In this document: positions 1-9,783 of the stretch, piece by piece
Position numbering within the stretch: position 1 is the first letter of the stretch
How the letters are laid out: every line of letters starts with the position of its first letter
Assembly: GCA_947464955.1 (NCBI GenBank)
Contig: CANHZI010000032.1
Location: 1-33,811, forward strand
DNA: 33,811 nt
DNA from: Oxalobacteraceae bacterium
Lineage (GTDB): Bacteria > Pseudomonadota > Gammaproteobacteria > Burkholderiales > Burkholderiaceae_D
Direction: 5' to 3'
Position numbers and translations under genes: made by a program
Notes under the pieces: generated by a model
Databases searched by the model: none
What the model was told of the DNA's origin: nothing
What the model saw: only the letters and a program-made list of their open reading frames with translations

Positions 1-1
1 A

Positions 2-1735
2 ATTCGGCGTCTTTTGCCCACCTATCTCGTGGTTTCCATTGCCACGCTCATTTCGTCGAGCTATTTGCTAATACCGAATGACTACATTTTTTTTACGACG
101 TCACTGGCTGCGTCCTGGGCCTTCGTCTCCAATGTGTTCTTCTCTATGCTGAGTTGGGGTTATTTTGGGCAACGTAGCGAGGGTTTTCCTCTGCTTCATA
201 CCTGGTCTCTTTCCGTGGAAGAGCAGTTCTATTTTGTGTTTCCCTTGCTGCTGATTTTTATGTTTAAGTATTTCAGGCGCTGGACGATTTTTCTCTTTTT
301 GTTGGCAACATGTGGTTTCGTCGTCTTGTCGGAACTTGGTACAAGTCGCGTCGGTTCGTATTTCTTGTTGCCCTATCGCGCCCACGAGCTATTAATCGGC
401 ACCTTAACTTTTTTTGCGTCTAGAGCGACAGCGCCATCAAAGCAAACGACGGCTAACCTGCTTGGCTTGCTTGGTGCGATATTGATCGTCAGCTCTGTCT
501 TTCTATTGCAGCGTAGTACGCCGTTCCCAGGGGTGCGATCATTGCTACCGTGCTTTGGGGCGGCGCTGCTGATCTTTTCCGGAGCTGGGTCTTCATTCTT
601 TAAAAAAGGTTTGAGTTGGAAGCCTTTAGTTTTTATTGGACTGATGTCCTACACTTTATATTTATGGCATTGGCCGATATTTTCGTTTCTCAATTATCGC
701 CATATTGAAATCAGCTTCGCCGTGGGCGTTGCCGCCATCACCTTGACTGTGGTTCTGTCGTTCTTAACTTGGAAGTTTATTGAAGAACCGATTCGTCATA
801 ATGAACGAATCGGCTTTCGAACAAGCTTTTTGCGTTTTTATGTCGCACCCGCATCTTTATTCCTAGCGATAGGATTGACGTCATACGCAACAGAAGGCGT
901 GCCACAACGGTTTTCTTCCGATTTACGGCAGCTGATCTCAAGCTATTCGTTTGAGCGAGACTTGACGCGATCCTGTGCGATTCGCGCCGACGATCCTGTT
1001 GCTGTTAGTTTCGAATACTTAGCGCAGCATTGCGCGTTTGGTGACTTGGCTAAAGCGCATCCGACTGTATTACTTTTTGGTGATTCCCATGCGCAGCACT
1101 TTAAACCTTTTCTGGACACACTAACCCGGCAGGCGGGTCTTAAATCTGTTTATCATGTGGCGGGGGGGTGTGATTCCGTGGTACTGCACGATGGTTCGGC
1201 AAAGGCACTGTCATCCTGCGAACAACACAACCAACAAATGCTTCAAATGGCGGGGCGCTTTCAATTTGTGGTGTTGGCGAGTTCCTGGTCCTACCAAGGA
1301 AAAGAGAAACTATTTGAAGATAATATGAGTGCGGCAATTAAGACCGTGATCGATGCGCACGCCATACCAGTCATCTTTAAAGATAATCCTTCCACTGAGG
1401 AAGATCTTTCACAGTGTATTTTGTTTCAGAAACGTGGTTGGACAAGTAATGAAAAAAACTGCAACTTAAGTGCGGCCGACGTGAGCGCGCGACACGGCTC
1501 CGTGGACAAAGTGATTGACAGCTTGAAGCTTCGATTTCCAAGTATTCGTATTGTGGATCCGAAAGCGATCATGTGCGACCAGGGCGCTTGTTTAACCTAC
1601 ATTGGTAATACAGCCCTCTATAAAGATGCCAATCACCTCAATAGTAAAGCTTCGTTCTTGCTGGCAGACCGCTATCTAAGCGTACGTGAGAATCCTTTTC
1701 TACAGGTACAGTTCAGCAAGCCAAATCATTTGTAA
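2..1735 (+). CDS. Membrane O-acyltransferase (acyltransferase 3 family) with C-terminal SGNH domain, 5'-truncated
   Basis: An OafA/YrhL-type protein that moves acyl groups, usually acetyl, onto cell-surface polysaccharide. The reading frame is open from the first complete codon (base 2), and the first residues (IRRLLPTYLVV) match the early Arg-Arg-x-Leu-Pro region of the family, so the true start lies left of the window. Numbering from the TTG at base 14, the conserved HTWSLSVEEQFY is at about residues 62-73, several membrane spans follow to about residue 290, and a soluble C-terminal domain carries GDSH (356-359) and a DxxH pair (D538, H541), the catalytic blocks of SGNH hydrolases. The gene converges on the EPS assembly operon, so it may acetylate that polymer or lipopolysaccharide. 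The family is clear; the acceptor is unknown. Confidence 0.9.
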   Translation: MRRLLPTYLVVSIATLISSSYLLIPNDYIFFTTSLAASWAFVSNVFFSMLSWGYFGQRSEGFPLLHTWSLSVEEQFYFVFPLLLIFMFKYFRRWTIFLFLLATCGFVVLSELGTSRVGSYFLLPYRAHELLIGTLTFFASRATAPSKQTTANLLGLLGAILIVSSVFLLQRSTPFPGVRSLLPCFGAALLIFSGAGSSFFKKGLSWKPLVFIGLMSYTLYLWHWPIFSFLNYRHIEISFAVGVAAITLTVVLSFLTWKFIEEPIRHNERIGFRTSFLRFYVAPASLFLAIGLTSYATEGVPQRFSSDLRQLISSYSFERDLTRSCAIRADDPVAVSFEYLAQHCAFGDLAKAHPTVLLFGDSHAQHFKPFLDTLTRQAGLKSVYHVAGGCDSVVLHDGSAKALSSCEQHNQQMLQMAGRFQFVVLASSWSYQGKEKLFEDNMSAAIKTVIDAHAIPVIFKDNPSTEEDLSQCILFQKRGWTSNEKNCNLSAADVSARHGSVDKVIDSLKLRFPSIRIVDPKAIMCDQGACLTYIGNTALYKDANHLNSKASFLLADRYLSVRENPFLQVQFSKPNHL

Positions 1736-2067
1736 TGGGCAGCAAGATCAAGCTCGCAGGTGTCTGTTTTGTCTGGACTTCATGCAACAAACTAATGCCA
1801 AAGAGACCGCCCTCAAAACAGTCGAACATTAGGCGATTCTTACTCTGCATCGTGTAGAAACTTGTAAAGCTAAATCAATAGGAACTGGCGGCAGCTTAAA
1901 CCTTAGTGCTCTACACCAGACACTTCCTTGAATGTAAAAATCCGTAGATGGAAGAGAGGGCGAGCAGATCAAAATTCAGGTAGGTATAAGCTACACAACA
2001 CCTAGCAATATGGAGATGAGCACCTTAACTCTATGTGGTGAAAATCCTCAATAAACGCGAGGAGCGC
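1736..2067. other. Intergenic gap between convergent genes
   Basis: The 332 bases separate the stop of the acyltransferase from the stop of the polymerase on the opposite strand. I see no convincing reading frame and no clear stem followed by a T-run on either strand. A short GC-rich patch with GAGCGCTC lies at the polymerase end but is too weak to call a terminator. Confidence 0.5.
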
Positions 2068-3402
2068 TCATGCAAAATTCTTGATCGATATTTTACTTAT
2101 CGTCGATGCAGAACGATATCTACAAGAGCCTAAAAAGACCAGTGTGATGAAGATAATCCACATCTGTGAGCGTGGTGAAACCAAAGTTGATTCGGTAAAG
2201 TTATTGATAATGTAAGTGATTACGAATGACAGCGACACGGGCAAGATGACGTTGCCGACCCTCGATGAGCTGAGATAGTCTTTAAGTGTAGTCAAGAGGA
2301 TTAAGAAAAACAGGATGAGCGCAATCAAGCCGCCACTGACCGCCAAGTCTAAATAGCCATTATGAAAAGTCAGGTAGGGCATATTACTGACCCTGATCAG
2401 GTGGGTGTTATCATCAAAACTCCATCCTGCAAGGAAATTCTCAGAAATGGCTTTGAGAGCGGATTCCCACAATGATACGCGACCAGTCAAATTGCTATCT
2501 CTACCAATCAGGTTGAACAGCATATCTAGCTTGAGTATATCGGTAAGGAATAGTGCCGCGATTGATACCGCTAGACATAGCGTTAGCGTTGTCAGATAAA
2601 GTAAATGGCGTCTGTCAAAGTGTAGTGTGCTTTTAATCGATAACATGATTAAAAACGTGATGGCCGTACTCATGATGCTAGTCATGCTATTGGCACCTAT
2701 CATCATCACCATGGCAAGCAGAACAAAAGCTAAATGGAGGTGATAGCGGTCATTGTTCCTGAAAATCAGCACAGCGGCATTGCACCAGAATACAACAAAT
2801 GCGATCGCACCTAGCGTATTTGGGTGTGGCGATAAGCCATGCCAGCGTCCTTGCCAATCAATCGCGTAAGACGGTATCAGAATAATCGCAGCCAGATGAA
2901 AAAGTAAATTGATGCCGACGACGTAGCCAAGGTGCTTGGGGAAAGACCACGGATCGCTGCGATAGCGCAATGCCGCGGAAATCGCGATTAGCATGATGCC
3001 GATGTTGTGGACACTGTTAATCAATACTTTGTCTGCGGTGTGTGACCATAAAGTGCTCAATAAGATAAACAACATCAGTAGAAATACTGGCCATTGCCTT
3101 GATAAGAGGGTCGCGACGACCTTAGGCTTTCGCACAAAAGTCCATCCTGCCCAAAGGTATAAGCCACAAATGAAAGCAACGAAAAGCACAGAGTTGCCAG
3201 TGTTTTGCGAGGCAGTCGCGGCCAGGGACAGTTCTGCACTATCGGCAACCGTCATTGGTCGCGCCATTTCGAGTTTGTAGTTGAGTGGTAAACCGGCGGT
3301 GGACATCAGTATGAAAAACGGTAATGCTCTCGCTTTGTCACTATTGATGTCGGCTTGACTGTAGTTCGCCGGCGCAAACGAATTAAGTGTTGTACTCTTC
3401 AA
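2068..3402 (-). CDS. O-antigen ligase/polymerase family membrane protein (Wzy/WaaL-like EPS polymerase)
   Basis: A polytopic inner-membrane protein of about 444 residues with roughly ten to twelve hydrophobic segments and a larger central periplasmic loop, containing a TGRVSLWESAL stretch of the kind found in the Wzy_C/O-antigen ligase domain. In this position, last in an operon with a flippase and glycosyltransferases, it most likely polymerises the repeat units on undecaprenyl pyrophosphate at the periplasmic face. The frame stays open upstream to 3489, but I chose the TTG at 3402-3400: a GGAG lies 7 bases upstream (3413-3410), and the overlap with the preceding glycosyltransferase becomes 20 instead of 107 bases. 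Translational coupling is likely. Ligase versus polymerase cannot be told from sequence alone. Confidence 0.8.
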   Translation of the reverse strand: MKSTTLNSFAPANYSQADINSDKARALPFFILMSTAGLPLNYKLEMARPMTVADSAELSLAATASQNTGNSVLFVAFICGLYLWAGWTFVRKPKVVATLLSRQWPVFLLMLFILLSTLWSHTADKVLINSVHNIGIMLIAISAALRYRSDPWSFPKHLGYVVGINLLFHLAAIILIPSYAIDWQGRWHGLSPHPNTLGAIAFVVFWCNAAVLIFRNNDRYHLHLAFVLLAMVMMIGANSMTSIMSTAITFLIMLSIKSTLHFDRRHLLYLTTLTLCLAVSIAALFLTDILKLDMLFNLIGRDSNLTGRVSLWESALKAISENFLAGWSFDDNTHLIRVSNMPYLTFHNGYLDLAVSGGLIALILFFLILLTTLKDYLSSSRVGNVILPVSLSFVITYIINNFTESTLVSPRSQMWIIFITLVFLGSCRYRSASTISKISIKNFA

Positions 3403-4288
3403 AATTTTTCTCCGAAAAACAATGGGAAAGTTGGCCGGCTGTCGCTGCAATACGCACAGTGAGGGCGATGTAGCTTGAATACGAAACAAAGCGAAGGAAA
3501 GGCGCGAGCGCGAGTCCGCTGAAGAATTGCAGTATCTTCTTAAAGAACCAGATCATTTTTTTCACGAAAGAGTAACGACTGATGACGATGCGGTTGTAAT
3601 TCTGACCGCTTCGAAAACCTCGCATACGTAACCACTTTAATGTAACGCGTGTGGCTGGCACAAGTTCATCGATGGGCGCTTCTTCACACCAAATCAGGCG
3701 TTTGTTCATCAAGTGTAGACGATAGAAAAACTCAGTATCCTCGCCGCCAGTTAGCCCGAACTGCACATTAAAGTGCTGCTTCGCATCGTCAAGAAGCTGA
3801 CGCTTCATCATGACATTTCCAGCACCTCCGAAAAGTACCGGCGCACCAGTGCGCAGATGTGGTCGACTAAATATTTTCTTGGCCCAAGGTGGTGCGTCTA
3901 TTGGCAAGACACTCATTACCGGCCCAAAGGCGACATCAGCGTCATATTGAATAAGGCTATCTAACAGTGCACGTAACCATTTTTTTGAAACAACTTCATC
4001 GTCATCGACAAAGGCCAAGTAGTCGGCTTTAACATGTCTGAGTGCGCGGTTGCGAGCGAGCGAAATGTTTTTTTGTGGTTCTACATCATAGGTCATCTCA
4101 AAGGCGTGTTTTTCTTGAAAGGCCTTCACCACGGGATAGGCACTTTTTTTGCAGTCATTGTCGATCACGATAACCCGCATGCTGATGCCATCAAGTTCTT
4201 GATTCGCGAGAGAATGCAATAGATTAGACAACATCAAAGGACGTTGATAGCTCGCAATACAGACATCAATGTGGACGATTTTTTTCAT
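3383..4288 (-). CDS. Family 2 glycosyltransferase
   Basis: A 301-residue GT-A fold glycosyltransferase that adds one sugar from a nucleotide donor to the lipid-linked EPS repeat unit at the cytoplasmic face. The N-terminus has the usual opening (DVCIASYQRP, residues 8-17), the nucleotide-contact VIDND (41-45), NISLARNRAL (74-83) and the metal-binding DDDE at 95-98. A conserved GGxDTEFFYRL-type block follows. The last 50 or so residues include hydrophobic stretches that probably anchor it to the membrane. The ATG at 4288 lies inside the 3' end of the flippase gene (23-base overlap), and its own stop overlaps the polymerase start, so three genes in a row are coupled. Donor and linkage cannot be predicted. 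Confidence 0.9.
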   Translation of the reverse strand: MKKIVHIDVCIASYQRPLMLSNLLHSLANQELDGISMRVIVIDNDCKKSAYPVVKAFQEKHAFEMTYDVEPQKNISLARNRALRHVKADYLAFVDDDEVVSKKWLRALLDSLIQYDADVAFGPVMSVLPIDAPPWAKKIFSRPHLRTGAPVLFGGAGNVMMKRQLLDDAKQHFNVQFGLTGGEDTEFFYRLHLMNKRLIWCEEAPIDELVPATRVTLKWLRMRGFRSGQNYNRIVISRYSFVKKMIWFFKKILQFFSGLALAPFLRFVSYSSYIALTVRIAATAGQLSHCFSEKNFEEYNT

Positions 4289-5663
4289 TGAGTATTTCCC
4301 ACCAAATTAGAAGAGATAAGACAAGTTCACCGGCAACCATGCTCCAGATAGCGCCAGCGGTGCCATAGGTCTTGATCAATAGGAAGGCCAGCACGAGCGT
4401 GACGATTGCACTTGGTATATTGAGTAAAGTTAGGATGCGAAATTTTCTCTGGATTTGTAATAGAACACTACCGCCAGATCTTGCCATCTGACAGACCAAC
4501 ATCAAACACCAAATCCAGATTAAGGACCGTATGGTCGCGTCCTGGCGGCCTAGCACGAGATCGCTGATTGAGTCCAAGTTACCGATCAACACGAAGGAAA
4601 ATATGATCGCCAGCAAGCTCAAGCAGGTCGTCATTAGCATGGAAATGCGTAGCATGCGCGCTGGATCGGTCTGATGTAGATCCGCCAAACGCGGGAGCGC
4701 TATCTTATTAATCGCGGGCAGTAGAAAAGAAAATGGCGAGATGAAAATTTTTGCCGCATTCGCCTGACCAACGCCGATCGGGCCGAGAAAAATGATCGCA
4801 ATATAGGCGTAAGTTTGTGATTGCATCCACGTCACTAGCACGCCGCCTAAAGCCCAGCGACCATGCTGCCACGCTTCATTCATATCGGGCTTCAGATTAC
4901 GGAATCCTTGGCGTAACTTTAAGTTGGACATGCCATACGCCGTGATCGCACCGATTGCCGCGCCGAGCGCATAGAAGTACATGACGCTTTCTGCAGTGGG
5001 AATAATACCTGCCTGATACTCGTACGCCAAACACAAAAAAAGCACGAACATCGTTAGGCCATTGACCACAAGTGCGAGAGACTCGCGACGGATGAGGTAA
5101 GCGTAGGCAATAAAAAATTCACTGCAAAGAAAGAAAATCGCAGCGGTCACGATGGCACAGCACGTTTGGAAATAAACTAACTTATCGGAGACGGCAATAC
5201 TCGTTATTCCAATAACGCCAGTCGAGAGAACGATAAAGGTAAGCCCCAGTAACAACACCGCATTAAGCATCTTTGCGGCATAGATATGGCGATCTTCGAT
5301 CGCCTTGCTTGGCATGTTGACGAGCATTTGCGTCATGATAACGGCGTTGCCGATACCCACATACAACATGCAAAGGCCGTAACCGATGCCGTAGAGGCCA
5401 AAATCTGATAGTGCGAGGGTGCGAGCTAAATACACAGAGAGCAGGAAGTTTCCTCCACTGCTGATACATTGATTAAGTAAGCTTAAAGCCAAAGGCAGTT
5501 TGAGCCCAGACAGTTTGAGCTGTGTACGTATCTGGCGAATTTTTGCAAATCTTGGCGGGCGCACTCTGGATGGCTTTTCAACGCTAGACGCACGCAGCTC
5601 GCGATTCCACAGCTCAAGAGTATCCTTACCTGCTTCCATCACCAATGGCTTTTCTAGTTTCAT
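4266..5663 (-). CDS. Wzx-like polysaccharide flippase (MOP/PST superfamily)
   Basis: A 465-residue integral membrane protein with about 12 hydrophobic helices and the N-terminal pattern of the polysaccharide transport family (NQCISSGGNFLLSVYLAR followed by LSDFGLYGIGYG). It would turn the undecaprenyl-linked repeat unit from the cytoplasmic to the periplasmic face. An unusually long, charged N-terminal stretch of about 50 residues precedes the first membrane helix; an internal ATG (MEAGKDTLEL, residue 9) is an alternative start, and the ribosome site before the first ATG is weak. It lies 65 bases after fcl and overlaps the next gene by 23 bases, in the order flippase, glycosyltransferase, polymerase typical of Wzx/Wzy loci. 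Confidence 0.85.
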   Translation of the reverse strand: MKLEKPLVMEAGKDTLELWNRELRASSVEKPSRVRPPRFAKIRQIRTQLKLSGLKLPLALSLLNQCISSGGNFLLSVYLARTLALSDFGLYGIGYGLCMLYVGIGNAVIMTQMLVNMPSKAIEDRHIYAAKMLNAVLLLGLTFIVLSTGVIGITSIAVSDKLVYFQTCCAIVTAAIFFLCSEFFIAYAYLIRRESLALVVNGLTMFVLFLCLAYEYQAGIIPTAESVMYFYALGAAIGAITAYGMSNLKLRQGFRNLKPDMNEAWQHGRWALGGVLVTWMQSQTYAYIAIIFLGPIGVGQANAAKIFISPFSFLLPAINKIALPRLADLHQTDPARMLRISMLMTTCLSLLAIIFSFVLIGNLDSISDLVLGRQDATIRSLIWIWCLMLVCQMARSGGSVLLQIQRKFRILTLLNIPSAIVTLVLAFLLIKTYGTAGAIWSMVAGELVLSLLIWWEILNEKNRPH

Positions 5664-5728
5664 AAGACGGTTTCACCAAGGTAGTTTGTTAACAAGTAAG
5701 GGCGTAATGATTATTGATCGCTGATTGC

Positions 5729-6817
5729 CTAATGTCGTAAATCACTGGAATACGTCTGATTGTGGGCGGCGGATCGAGTTTGTCCAAACAAAAAGCTCTG
5801 ACGCCTATGCTGCGATTGAACGTCCAGCGCCCGTGACTGCGCACGTTGAGTGTTTTCTAGCAAGTCTCGACAGTAACTGAAATAGGTTTCAATTAATCCT
5901 TCTTCCAAACCGATAGTTGGCTTCCAACCGAGTTCCTGCATACACTCAGTGTTCAGCCATTTTCTTGGCGTCCCGTCCGGCTGGCTGGAGTCGTATTCAA
6001 TCGTTCCCTCATAGCCGACCACTTTGGCAATCAACCCTGCGACTTCACCGATCGTGATATCTGATCCTGTGCCAATATTGACGTGGGAAGACATCGGTTG
6101 CGTATGCGCACGATATAGTTCGCTATCTAATTCCATCAGGTGAATGCAAGCATCTGCCATGTCATCGACATGTAGAAATTCACGACGTGGATTGCCTGTT
6201 CCCCATATCGATACCGAGGCACTCCCCTCGATTCTTGCCTCATGAAATCGACGCAACAGAGCAGGGATGACATGACTATTTTTGGGATGATAATTATCGC
6301 CAGATCCATATAGATTAGTTGGAATCACGCTGCGATAATCGGTGCCGTATTGACGGTTATAACTCTCGCAGAGTTTGATGCCCGCCAGCTTTGCCATGGC
6401 ATAGGGTTCATTGGTCGGTTCGAGCGCGCTTTCCATTAAATAGGCTTCTTTGATAGGCTGCGGTGCCATACGAGGGTAAATACAGGACGAGCCAAGGAAG
6501 AGTAAACTTTGAACATTATTGCGCCACGCCTCGTGAATTACATTGGTTTGCACGGCCAGATTGTCATGGATAAATTCTGCCGGAAACGTGTTATTGGCAT
6601 AGATGCCTCCAACCCGAGCTGCTGCCAGATAAACTTCGTCTATCTCTTCTGAGGCGAAGAACTCACGTACCTGCTCCTGGTCTGTGAGTTCTAATTCGGC
6701 ATGGCTACGTGTGACAATATTCGTGTATCCGCGTCTCTTTAAGGTGCGCAAAATTGCCGACCCAACCAAGCCAGAGTGACCAGCGACGTAGATACGTTTA
6801 TGAAAATCTGTGTTCAT
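5729..6817 (-). CDS. fcl: GDP-L-fucose synthase (GDP-4-keto-6-deoxymannose epimerase/reductase)
   Basis: Performs the second step of GDP-L-fucose synthesis: epimerisation at C3 and C5, then NADPH reduction at C4. This is a short-chain dehydrogenase-type fold with the nucleotide motif GHSGLVG (residues 13-19), the catalytic Ser in GSSCIYP (S110, C112) and the YxxxK pair Y139/K143, each at the position expected from the E. coli enzyme. The final 40 residues, Gln/Arg/Ser-rich, go beyond the usual ~320-residue length and match nothing I recognise. The ATG has AGAGAG upstream and begins 12 bases after the gmd stop, so the two enzymes are made together. Function is very secure. Confidence 0.96.
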   Translation of the reverse strand: MNTDFHKRIYVAGHSGLVGSAILRTLKRRGYTNIVTRSHAELELTDQEQVREFFASEEIDEVYLAAARVGGIYANNTFPAEFIHDNLAVQTNVIHEAWRNNVQSLLFLGSSCIYPRMAPQPIKEAYLMESALEPTNEPYAMAKLAGIKLCESYNRQYGTDYRSVIPTNLYGSGDNYHPKNSHVIPALLRRFHEARIEGSASVSIWGTGNPRREFLHVDDMADACIHLMELDSELYRAHTQPMSSHVNIGTGSDITIGEVAGLIAKVVGYEGTIEYDSSQPDGTPRKWLNTECMQELGWKPTIGLEEGLIETYFSYCRDLLENTQRAQSRALDVQSQHRRQSFLFGQTRSAAHNQTYSSDLRH

Positions 6818-6829
6818 ATAATTCTCTCT

Positions 6830-8062
6830 TTAGTGTTGAGTAGAGCGAGGTTGAATGGAGCGAGCTTGAACGGAAAGCGGTAGCGTTTGACGAAGTGCCG
6901 CCTTGCTTCTGAAAATGACATCGTTACGCGCCAGAATAAGGTCAGCCTGCGTCATTTCAGCGACCAATTGCTCAAAGTTAATCTTGGGCTTCCAGTTAAG
7001 CTTTTTCTGCGCTTTCAAGGCGTCGCCGAGTAGGGTGTCGACCTCTGCGGGCCGATAGTATTGCGGATTGACTTTGACTACAATTTGGCCTGGTGTGACG
7101 GCTGATGCCGTATCTCCTTTTGTTTCGGCATGATGGATAGTCGCAATTTCATCTTTACCCGCACCGTGCCATAGCAAGCTTAGGCCTAACTCTTTTGCGG
7201 TAGCGTTGACGAAATCACGGACGCTATGTTGCTTGCCTGTGGCAATGACATAGTCATCTGGTTTCTCCTGTTGCAGCATCAACCATTGCATTTCAATATA
7301 GTCTTGCGCATGTCCCCAATCTCGTTTGGCGTCGAGGTTGCCAAGATACAGACAGTCTTGCAAACCGATTGCGATACGGCTTAGCCCTAAAGTGATTTTG
7401 CGAGTCACGAATTCTTCTCCACGCAGTGCTGATTCATGGTTGAATAAAATACCGTTACAGGCGTAAATGCCGTAGGAATTGCGGTAGATGGCGGTGATCC
7501 AATAAGCATACAATTTGGCTGCCGCGTAGGGACTTAGCGGAAAAAACGGCGTCGTTTCGCACTGCGGTGTCGATTGCACCTTGCCAAATAACTCGGAACT
7601 TGAGGCTTGATAGAAGCGCGTTCGTTTTTCTAGACTATGCGCACGTATCGCCTCAAGGATACGGAGTGGGCCGAGTGCATTCACATCACTTGTGTATTCG
7701 GGTTCATCAAACGAGGTAGCGACGTGACTTTGCGCTGCCAGGTTATAGATTTCATGTGGCCGAATCTGGCCGATCAGGCGCGATAGACAACCCGCGTCTG
7801 TGAGGTCGCCGTCATGTAAGAAAAAATGCGCGTTGTTAGATTCTGGATTTGCATCAAGTAAATGCGCAATGCGTGCGGTGTTCGGTAGCGACGCTCTACG
7901 TTTTACGCCGTGAACAACGTAGCCTTTCGCAAGTAAGAACTCTGCTAACAGAGCACCATCTTGCCCAGTTATCCCGGTGATTAACGCAATCTTCTTTTCA
8001 TTATCTTGAGGTTCACCACTTAGGTGTGATGCTTCATGCCGCTTGTTGATCAGTGATTTCAT
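6830..8062 (-). CDS. gmd: GDP-mannose 4,6-dehydratase
   Basis: Converts GDP-D-mannose to GDP-4-keto-6-deoxy-D-mannose with tightly bound NADP, the entry step to GDP-fucose. The Rossmann motif GITGQDG is at 30-36, [11 protein letters not shown] follows near 55-65, and the active-site SPYAAAK holds Y179 and K183. [16 protein letters not shown], diagnostic of Gmd, is present. At 410 residues it is longer than the ~370 of E. coli Gmd: about 22 extra residues precede the fold and a basic tail of about 20 follows it. The ATG at 8062 has GGAG six bases upstream. A 214-base leader separates it from the upstream transferase gene, so it may have some expression of its own. Confidence 0.96.
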   Translation of the reverse strand: MKSLINKRHEASHLSGEPQDNEKKIALITGITGQDGALLAEFLLAKGYVVHGVKRRASLPNTARIAHLLDANPESNNAHFFLHDGDLTDAGCLSRLIGQIRPHEIYNLAAQSHVATSFDEPEYTSDVNALGPLRILEAIRAHSLEKRTRFYQASSSELFGKVQSTPQCETTPFFPLSPYAAAKLYAYWITAIYRNSYGIYACNGILFNHESALRGEEFVTRKITLGLSRIAIGLQDCLYLGNLDAKRDWGHAQDYIEMQWLMLQQEKPDDYVIATGKQHSVRDFVNATAKELGLSLLWHGAGKDEIATIHHAETKGDTASAVTPGQIVVKVNPQYYRPAEVDTLLGDALKAQKKLNWKPKINFEQLVAEMTQADLILARNDVIFRSKAALRQTLPLSVQARSIQPRSTQH

Positions 8063-8141
8063 TCATTGCTCCATTAGTGATATGTTGGTTTCTAGTGAGT
8101 GCCCCGAAACCCCCGAAGACCTATTGCCAGAAATTGTTTAT

Positions 8142-8165
8142 GCATCACCGTCAACACGGTGACGC
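8142..8165. repeat. Perfect hairpin in the leader of gmd
   Basis: TCACCGT and ACGGTGA form a seven-pair stem around a CAAC loop, extended by GC/GC beyond one mismatch. It lies in the 214-base gap between the initiating transferase gene and gmd, inside the predicted minus-strand transcript. No T-run follows on either strand, so it is not a standard terminator; mRNA processing or stability is one possible role. Confidence 0.5.
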
Positions 8166-8276
8166 CATCAAAAATCATTCATTAGCTTTAAGCTGGTATT
8201 TCAGATCATGCATTGCGACACATTTTTATCGTTGCGAATTGTCAATTTCTGCCCGTCTCAAACTAGGGTCTCAACA

Positions 8277-9683
8277 TTAGTAGGCGTTGCTTCCTGTCCA
8301 GCCTTTAAAGGCGGTCCAGACGATGATGCGAATATCCATCCAGAATGACCAGTGCCGGATATAGTACAAATCGAATTGGACGCGTTCTGCCATCTTGGCG
8401 AGTGTGTCGGTTTCACCTCGTAAGCCGTGAATTTGTGCCCAGCCTGTGATGCCCGGTTTGACGCGATGGCGCAGCATATAAAGATCAATTTGATTCTTGT
8501 AGAAATTATTGTGCTGAAGAGCATGTGGACGCGGACCGACGATAGACATGTCACCAAACAGGACGTTAATAAACTGGGGCAATTCATCCAAGCTGGTTCT
8601 ACGCATGAACTTGCCAAACGGCGTTATACGGTCATCATCTTTCTTTGCCTGAATCAATTCAGCGCTGGCGACGTGCGGCTTCATCGTGCGAAATTTATAA
8701 ACGCTAAATAGCTTTCCATTGAGGCCGTGTCGATATTGTTTGAAGAAAATGGACCCTGGTGAATCGCGCTTGATTCCTATCGCGATGCCAATCAATAAGG
8801 GCGACAGTAAGATGAGAACGGTGAGGGCGAACATACGGTCAAATAACTCTTTGAGAATGCCGTTGAAACCGCTCAAAATTGGTCGGTTCAAATCGATCGT
8901 GGGAAATCCCAAAAAGTCGACCATGTCATTGCTCAACATGCGAATGCTCAACATATCTGGTACCCAACGAATGTCGACCAAGACACTACGTAGCAGGTAT
9001 TGAAGTTTCTGAGGTTGGATGGAAGCATCTATCGATAAGGCTATCCAGATCTCATTGATATGGTTACTTTCCACAAAAGAGGGTAGGTCGTCTAAAGAAG
9101 TTAGCTTGATGACAGTGGTGGAGCTCAGAATTTCTCTGTCTTTTTCTTCTGCATACACCGCAACCACTTCATACCCAAACCAATTTTGTGCCTCCGCACG
9201 CATGTGCATTTCTTGCCCGATAGCGCCGTAGCCGACAATGACGACACGCTTTCTATTAAAGCCTTTTTTTCTAAAATGACGAAGTATGGTGTGAAGCAAG
9301 ATTCGCATCGCAATGACCAAGCTCGCGCCGACGATAAACCAATAAAATAGCCATAGGCGAGAGACCTCATTACTGCGATGAATGAGAAAACTAAAAAAAA
9401 GACCAATGAGCAGAACAACTCCCCAAGCCATCGCAATATTAAGTAACATTTTCGAAGGCAGTATGCCGCGCCAAGATCGGTATATCCCGGCTTTCTCGAA
9501 CCCCAAAAAAGCGAGAAAACTGCACAGATAAAGCAAGATGGAATGAATTGTTGAGGTCTGTTCGAGATAACTGTGGAAATGAATTGCACTCGCGACTTCA
9601 CCGGCAATGATCAAAGTGAGGACATCGAAGGCGCGAATCGCAAGGTCGATGGGAATGGATTTATTTTCGTTAATGTCATACAT
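8277..9683 (-). CDS. Undecaprenyl-phosphate glycosyl-1-phosphate transferase (WcaJ type)
   Basis: Starts the repeat unit by moving sugar-1-phosphate, most often glucose, from a UDP-sugar to undecaprenyl phosphate at the inner membrane. From the ATG at 9683 the protein is 468 residues, close to WcaJ (~464). It has about four N-terminal membrane helices (15-130), a nucleotide-fold segment beginning VVIVGYGAIG (147-156), a further membrane-associated helix (280-305), and the catalytic bacterial sugar transferase domain with KFRTMKPH (330-337), RRTSLDELPQFINVLFGDMS (361-380) and VGPRPH (382-387). The frame continues upstream to a GTG at 9782, with another ATG between; the family length favours 9683 though its ribosome site is weak. 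First gene of the leftward assembly operon. Confidence 0.92.
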   Translation of the reverse strand: MYDINENKSIPIDLAIRAFDVLTLIIAGEVASAIHFHSYLEQTSTIHSILLYLCSFLAFLGFEKAGIYRSWRGILPSKMLLNIAMAWGVVLLIGLFFSFLIHRSNEVSRLWLFYWFIVGASLVIAMRILLHTILRHFRKKGFNRKRVVIVGYGAIGQEMHMRAEAQNWFGYEVVAVYAEEKDREILSSTTVIKLTSLDDLPSFVESNHINEIWIALSIDASIQPQKLQYLLRSVLVDIRWVPDMLSIRMLSNDMVDFLGFPTIDLNRPILSGFNGILKELFDRMFALTVLILLSPLLIGIAIGIKRDSPGSIFFKQYRHGLNGKLFSVYKFRTMKPHVASAELIQAKKDDDRITPFGKFMRRTSLDELPQFINVLFGDMSIVGPRPHALQHNNFYKNQIDLYMLRHRVKPGITGWAQIHGLRGETDTLAKMAERVQFDLYYIRHWSFWMDIRIIVWTAFKGWTGSNAY

Positions 9684-9783
9684 GATTGAAAGCGCTTTCT
9701 TGATGAAGGTTTGCTGAAAACAAACAACGACAGGTCGATGTCGAATCACAGTGTATTGACCCATTTCTCTTTGAGTCCGCACG

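Noticed and set aside
8053-8280. 75-codon plus-strand frame opposite the gmd leader
   Set aside because: It lies antisense to an operon leader, lacks a ribosome site and has no recognisable features.
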